Below, piece after piece: positions 7,171 through 10,849 of a stretch of 10,849 nt of DNA (the first letter of the stretch is position 1; each line of letters begins with the position of its first letter). Both the position numbers and the translations under genes were made by a program. Source of the stretch: an uncultured Saprospiraceae bacterium. Its GTDB lineage: Bacteria > Bacteroidota > Bacteroidia > Chitinophagales > Saprospiraceae. Under the pieces are notes generated by a model. It worked only from the letters and a program-made list of their open reading frames with translations, did not search any database and was not told the origin of the DNA. Location of the stretch: assembly GCA_937921525.1 (NCBI GenBank), contig CAKZUM010000733.1, forward strand, positions 1 to 10,849, written 5' to 3'.

Positions 7171-9906
7171 CTATCGTTTAACTATTTTTCCTCCCTTCCG
7201 TACTGTTCCATTTTGAATAGAAAAGAAATAGACACCTTTCGGTAAATCTCCTATATCCAACATATAATTTGAATTATCTTCTGCTGCTGACCAAGTAGCC
7301 GTTTTTATCAACTGCCCACTTGCGGTATATACCTCCACATATATCTCCTCCGCCTCTGGAAGAAAAAAGAACTCCACCAATCGCTCTGTCGGATTTGGGA
7401 AAAAATTAATCTCTCCTTTTTCAATAACAAAAACAAAATCTTCTAGCGAATAGGCAAGGTCTCCACTTTTACTAACCATTTTTAGTCGATAAATATTTCT
7501 ACCTACTTGAGGTTGGTCGTCTGTATAATTATAGCTGGTAGCGATGTTATGAATATTTTTTGAAGGGAGCGTGTTTATCGTTTCAAAATTAGTAGTACTA
7601 GTAGTTTTTCGTTGAACCTCCATATAATCCAAATCAAATTCACTACTCGTTGCCCAACTGCATAGAACAGCATCATCTATTAAAGTAGCTTCAAAATTAG
7701 TAAGACTTACAAAATTGGAACTACAATCTGGATAGATGCGTACCCTGTCCATTCCCACTAAGCCTGCGGCATCCTTCACTTGTAATCGAATATCATAGGA
7801 GTAATTTTCTCCATCACAGCCTGCTGGAACAATTAAGGTATTCGTCGTTCTGTTTGTATCAATAGGTTCAGGGTGTGTATGTGCATTATGAACGAGTGAC
7901 GTTTCCCATGCGAAGGAGAGTTCGCCATCAGTATGTTCTTTATCGCTTACAATCGCATCTAAAAAATACTCCGTAGTGCTGGTCATTGGGTAAACATCTC
8001 CATTTTTAATACTAGAAATTTGAACATTCGGAGGCGTGTTATTGATGGAGATAATTATTTCTTTTTGGGTACTAGCCCATTTGCTATCCGTTACTGTTAA
8101 TTGAACAGAGAAGCTTTTGGGATCGGTAGTAGTGGATTCAAAAATATGATTAGGGTTGGCTGAGGTACTAGTGGTTCCGTCTCCAAAATCCCATAAAAAA
8201 GAAATAGAATCCTGTTGCGGATCATAAGAATTAACACCCGTAAACTGGACGCTTAAGGGACTCGCTCCATAATACTGATTGGCACTAGCAATGGCTATGG
8301 GAGGCACATTTTCATTGTACGTAATCTTTTTGATCACTCGATGTTTATAGTCGATAAAATAGATATTGCCATCCGCTGGATTGATACTAGCATGGGGAAT
8401 AAAAATAGTATCTTGAAAAAAATCCTCTATGCTAATAATTTGTTCATTTAGATCAACCTCCATCATTTTAATCCAACCCTTTACATGATCCGCATGAAAA
8501 TATTTTCCTTGATATTTTTCTGGATAAGTTTTTCCATCATAAAAACCTATGGCAATACTAGCATTCGCTGTGATAGGAGTACTACTATCTGTAATGGGAG
8601 AATTTTCAGCCGTTGTTTTTAATCGGATGACTTCTCCATCTTCCCCAAAAGCAGCGGTATAAAAGCCGTCACTTACAGTTACATGGGCTATTGCTAAGTC
8701 AGGTGGATGATGGATAAAGGACAAAGAATCTGCTAAAGTTTTTTGTGCATCACAAGGATTAGCAAATATATTAGGCCCTTGTGAAATCTGCTGTATCAAC
8801 TCTTGGAAATAGAAATATTCTTGGTCGCAACCATTTTTATTAAATAAGGGATTGGCTACATCTTTATTAAAAGTTGGTTGATCTCGATATTCAAAAATAG
8901 GGTGGATGCCTTCGTATAAGGGCCAGCCAAAATTCTCTCCCGGGAGCGTAGCAATGTTTAATTCCTCCCATCTTCCTTCTCCCACATCCCCTATATACAA
9001 ACTACCCGGAAGGCCATCTGCAGGGTCGCTAGAACCCGTGCCTTTTCGCAAGGCTACTCTAAAAGGATTTCTAAGCCCCAACGACCATACTAAAGATCGA
9101 GGTGCTTTTGGATTAGCTTCATCAAAGAAAGGATTAGAAGATATTCCTTCCCCTGTACGAGGATCAATCCGAAGTATTTTACCATTCAAATTATCTACTA
9201 ATTGGGATCGAAAAGAACCCACTTCTTCTGCTGGTCGAATGATGCCATCGGCTATTCCTTGTACTGCTTTTTCCTCGAAGTAGGGTGGGCCGTTTCCTGC
9301 ATAAGCGGCTTTCCAAGTAGAGGCATCTCCTGTTGTTATTAATAAAGTTCCATCTGTACCAAACACTAAATCTCCTCCGACATGTGATTCGTGTAAAACT
9401 GGAATTCCTGTTTGTGCCGTTTCCCCAATTAAAATATGTCTAGTACTAGGATCGACACTGAGAAAGTCATTTGTATCTGCTTGAAATCTTGCCACTCTAG
9501 CGATAGTTGCTCTAAATAAAGAACTAGCGGTGGGATCAAAATCAGGTTTCCCTTCATTGACAACGTTGTGAAAGTCTGCTACATAAAAGACATAACAATA
9601 TCCGTTTAGGTTGAAATTTGGATCGAGTACAAAACCCATTAATCCCATATCTCCATGATTGGCAACTTCATTTCGTATATCTAAAAAAGGAGTATCTAAT
9701 TTTTCTCCGTCTTTGATAATCCATATCAAACCAGATTTCTCTATGACATACATTGTACCGTCTTCTTGGAAAACGAGACCTGTTGGTTGCGCCCATTTTT
9801 CGCCGACGGTTTGGACATTAAATCCTTCTGGTAGTTGTACTTGACTTAGCGTGGTGTTTATGAATAGAATAAATAAAAGAAGAAGGAGTAGGGAGGGACG
9901 CTTCAT
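7171..9906 (-). CDS. Secreted PQQ-type sugar dehydrogenase-like protein (GSDH) with PKD and T9SS type A domains
   Basis: A 911-residue protein likely to oxidise a sugar or related polyol outside the inner membrane. Residues 1-21 are a signal peptide (KRP, then a long Leu/Ile/Phe core, ending TLSQ). Residues about 22-530 match the glucose/sorbosone dehydrogenase beta-propeller family, with recognisable blocks HGDMGLMGFVLDPNF (84-98), HVGGDLVFGTDG (175-186), WSLGLRNPFR (274-283), YIGDVGEGRWEELNI (304-318) and NFGWPLYEG (325-333). In soluble glucose dehydrogenase the equivalents of His175 and Arg279-Asn280 act in catalysis and PQQ binding; here this is by motif alignment only. A cysteine-containing insertion (about 357-395) interrupts the propeller. 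A PKD domain follows (about 535-622, LWDFGDGTTS), then an Ig-like segment (624-725), a beta-rich segment (735-825) and a type A sorting domain (832-911, FFPNPT and LPKGVYFFSI, ending GGKIVKR). The substrate cannot be read from the sequence. Confidence 0.92.
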   Translation of the reverse strand: MKRPSLLLLLLFILFINTTLSQVQLPEGFNVQTVGEKWAQPTGLVFQEDGTMYVIEKSGLIWIIKDGEKLDTPFLDIRNEVANHGDMGLMGFVLDPNFNLNGYCYVFYVADFHNVVNEGKPDFDPTASSLFRATIARVARFQADTNDFLSVDPSTRHILIGETAQTGIPVLHESHVGGDLVFGTDGTLLITTGDASTWKAAYAGNGPPYFEEKAVQGIADGIIRPAEEVGSFRSQLVDNLNGKILRIDPRTGEGISSNPFFDEANPKAPRSLVWSLGLRNPFRVALRKGTGSSDPADGLPGSLYIGDVGEGRWEELNIATLPGENFGWPLYEGIHPIFEYRDQPTFNKDVANPLFNKNGCDQEYFYFQELIQQISQGPNIFANPCDAQKTLADSLSFIHHPPDLAIAHVTVSDGFYTAAFGEDGEVIRLKTTAENSPITDSSTPITANASIAIGFYDGKTYPEKYQGKYFHADHVKGWIKMMEVDLNEQIISIEDFFQDTIFIPHASINPADGNIYFIDYKHRVIKKITYNENVPPIAIASANQYYGASPLSVQFTGVNSYDPQQDSISFLWDFGDGTTSTSANPNHIFESTTTDPKSFSVQLTVTDSKWASTQKEIIISINNTPPNVQISSIKNGDVYPMTSTTEYFLDAIVSDKEHTDGELSFAWETSLVHNAHTHPEPIDTNRTTNTLIVPAGCDGENYSYDIRLQVKDAAGLVGMDRVRIYPDCSSNFVSLTNFEATLIDDAVLCSWATSSEFDLDYMEVQRKTTSTTNFETINTLPSKNIHNIATSYNYTDDQPQVGRNIYRLKMVSKSGDLAYSLEDFVFVIEKGEINFFPNPTERLVEFFFLPEAEEIYVEVYTASGQLIKTATWSAAEDNSNYMLDIGDLPKGVYFFSIQNGTVRKGGKIVKR

Positions 9907-10020
9907 AGATAGATGTATTAGGGATACATAAAGAGGATTTAAAGTGAGTTTACTAAATTTGTCTATGAATTCTTTACCGTAAACTTTTTAAATTTTATAA
10001 GGAATATTTCTTTTGAAACA
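9907..10020. other. Upstream region of the dehydrogenase-like gene
   Basis: This stretch should contain the promoter of the minus-strand gene that starts at 9906, but I find no TAnnTTTG box in the right orientation. It does hold GTTTACTAAA at 9948-9957, the same 10-mer as the left arm of the hairpins at 7119 and 10099, here without its partner arm. Confidence 0.4.
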
Positions 10021-10091
10021 GATCGTCGAGTTTTGTAACCTCGATGCAGTATGATGATCGTATGGCATCGAGGTTACAAACCTCGATGATC
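10021..10091. repeat. Expanded GAGGTT hairpin, composite repeat copy B
   Basis: A long near-perfect palindrome of 71 bp. TTTGTAACCTCGATGC (10032-10047) pairs exactly with 10065-10080, and the outer bases 10021-10030 pair with 10082-10091 except for one wobble. The right half is itself a perfect small hairpin, CATCGAGGTT-ACA-AACCTCGATG (10066-10088). The left half is a degraded equivalent, so this looks like two inverted copies of the hairpin at 7065-7093 around a short spacer. Confidence 0.9.
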
Positions 10092-10098
10092 CTAAGTT

Positions 10099-10131
10099 AC
10101 GTTTACTAAACCTTTAAGGTTTAGTAAACGT
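10099..10131. terminator. GTTTAC hairpin, composite repeat copy B; possible terminator of the regulator gene
   Basis: ACGTTTACTAAACCTT and AAGGTTTAGTAAACGT are perfect 16-bp arms around a single T. The hairpin ends 5 bp beyond the stop codon of the minus-strand response regulator gene, the same arrangement as copy A beyond the dehydrogenase gene. No T run follows on the minus strand, so any termination would not be of the standard intrinsic type. Confidence 0.6.
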
Positions 10132-10136
10132 TATTT

Positions 10137-10817
10137 CTAACCCACAAATTTATAACCAATACCTCGAATAGACAAAAAGAATTTTGGAGACTTTGGCGCA
10201 TCTTCAAAATATTTTCTGAAAGAAAGAATAAAGTTATCAATCGTTCTAGTAGATGGATAGACATCATAGCCCCAGACAGATTGTAGAATCTGCTGCCTAG
10301 AAACCACTTCTCCTTTTCTGTCAATTAATAATTTAAGGAGCATGGCTTCTTTCTTGGTGAGGTTGAAATCGCCATTTTTTCCTTTTGCTTCAAAAGTGAT
10401 AAAATTGACTTTATTCTCTCCAAAAGTATAAATTTCAGGTGTATTTTCGGGAGTCTTATTACTTCGCCTTAATAAATTCTGGACTCGCAATAGCATCTCC
10501 TCTAGGTTAAAAGGTTTCGTCAGATAATCATCTGCACCTTTTTTTAACCCTGTGATACGATCCATCGCTGCATCCTTGGCAGTTAGCATCATTATAGGGA
10601 TGCTCATATTTGTCAATCGAATCTGCTCACATACTTGGAACCCATCCACTTCTGGTAACATAACATCTAAGAGGATTAGATCGAAATGCTGTTCCTGAAA
10701 ATGCTTCAAAGCCATTTTACCTGTATCGGCAGTAATGACCTCATAGTTCTCTAACTCTAAGTTCAACTTTACCACATCCCTTATATTTTCTTCATCTTCG
10801 ACTAATAAAATTCTCAT
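10137..10817 (-). CDS. OmpR/PhoB-family response regulator
   Basis: A 226-residue two-component transcription factor of normal length for its family. The receiver domain (about 1-115) has the acidic pocket E7-D8, phosphoacceptor D51 (LILLDVMLPEVDG), switch threonine T79 (MLTA) and invariant lysine K101 (TKPF). A linker leads to a winged-helix DNA-binding domain (about 128-226) with the typical FNLTKKEAMLLKLL, VVSRQQILQSVWG and SIRGIGYKFVG blocks; RTIDNFILSFRKYFE is the recognition helix region. All key residues are present, so it should be phosphorylatable and bind DNA. No histidine kinase lies downstream. Its partner could be encoded just beyond the right edge, as only 32 bp upstream are visible. 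The 230-bp gap and strong hairpins before the next minus-strand gene argue against one operon with it. Target genes are unknown. Confidence 0.96.
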   Translation of the reverse strand: MRILLVEDEENIRDVVKLNLELENYEVITADTGKMALKHFQEQHFDLILLDVMLPEVDGFQVCEQIRLTNMSIPIMMLTAKDAAMDRITGLKKGADDYLTKPFNLEEMLLRVQNLLRRSNKTPENTPEIYTFGENKVNFITFEAKGKNGDFNLTKKEAMLLKLLIDRKGEVVSRQQILQSVWGYDVYPSTRTIDNFILSFRKYFEDAPKSPKFFLSIRGIGYKFVG

Positions 10818-10849
10818 GGTTTGATTGTTTAACTTACTTTTTAGACAAG

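Noticed and set aside
8906..9283. A 125-codon plus-strand frame
   Set aside because: It is antisense to the conserved propeller region of the dehydrogenase-like gene and has no independent support.

Overview
The window reads as AT-rich chromosomal DNA from a free-living member of the Bacteroidota, probably a Saprospiria- or Flavobacteriia-like lineage. The strongest evidence is protein export: two surface proteins end in type B (gliding-motility-type) sorting domains of the type IX secretion system, and a third ends in a type A sorting domain. SprB-like repeats, a Bacteroidota-style -7 box (TAnnTTTG) and weak ribosome binding sites fit this. The exact lineage is a guess.

Layout, left to right. 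(1) 3-959, plus strand: the 3' end of a large SprB-repeat/type B secreted protein, cut by the window edge. (2) 952-1334: an array of palindromes that fills the gap between two convergent genes, with four 71-bp units in one orientation, a junction hairpin, and three 28-bp units in the other orientation. (3) 1334-1834, minus strand: a small zincin-type lipoprotein, with a candidate promoter at 1997-2028. (4) 1835-2710: about 875 bp with no convincing gene, containing a 195-bp MITE-like palindromic element at 2361-2555. (5) 2711-7036, plus strand: a 1441-residue modular surface protein. (6) 7037-7170: a short convergent gap holding two hairpins. (7) 7171-9906, minus strand: a secreted PQQ-type sugar dehydrogenase-like protein with PKD and sorting domains. 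(8) 9907-10136: a gap carrying a second, expanded copy of the two-hairpin element. (9) 10137-10817, minus strand: an OmpR/PhoB-type response regulator.

The protein genes do not form an obvious pathway. Three of the five encode exported T9SS cargo and one a lipoprotein, so the theme is the cell surface: probable adhesins, a periplasmic or extracellular sugar oxidoreductase, and a small protease. The regulator is adjacent but nothing in the sequence ties it to them.

The most unusual content is non-coding. At least three unrelated palindromic repeat families sit in the gaps between genes, several touching stop codons. One repeat supplies the stop codon of the first gene, and one palindrome carries a paired compensatory change. 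I found no defence system, CRISPR array, tRNA, rRNA or recognisable transposase gene.
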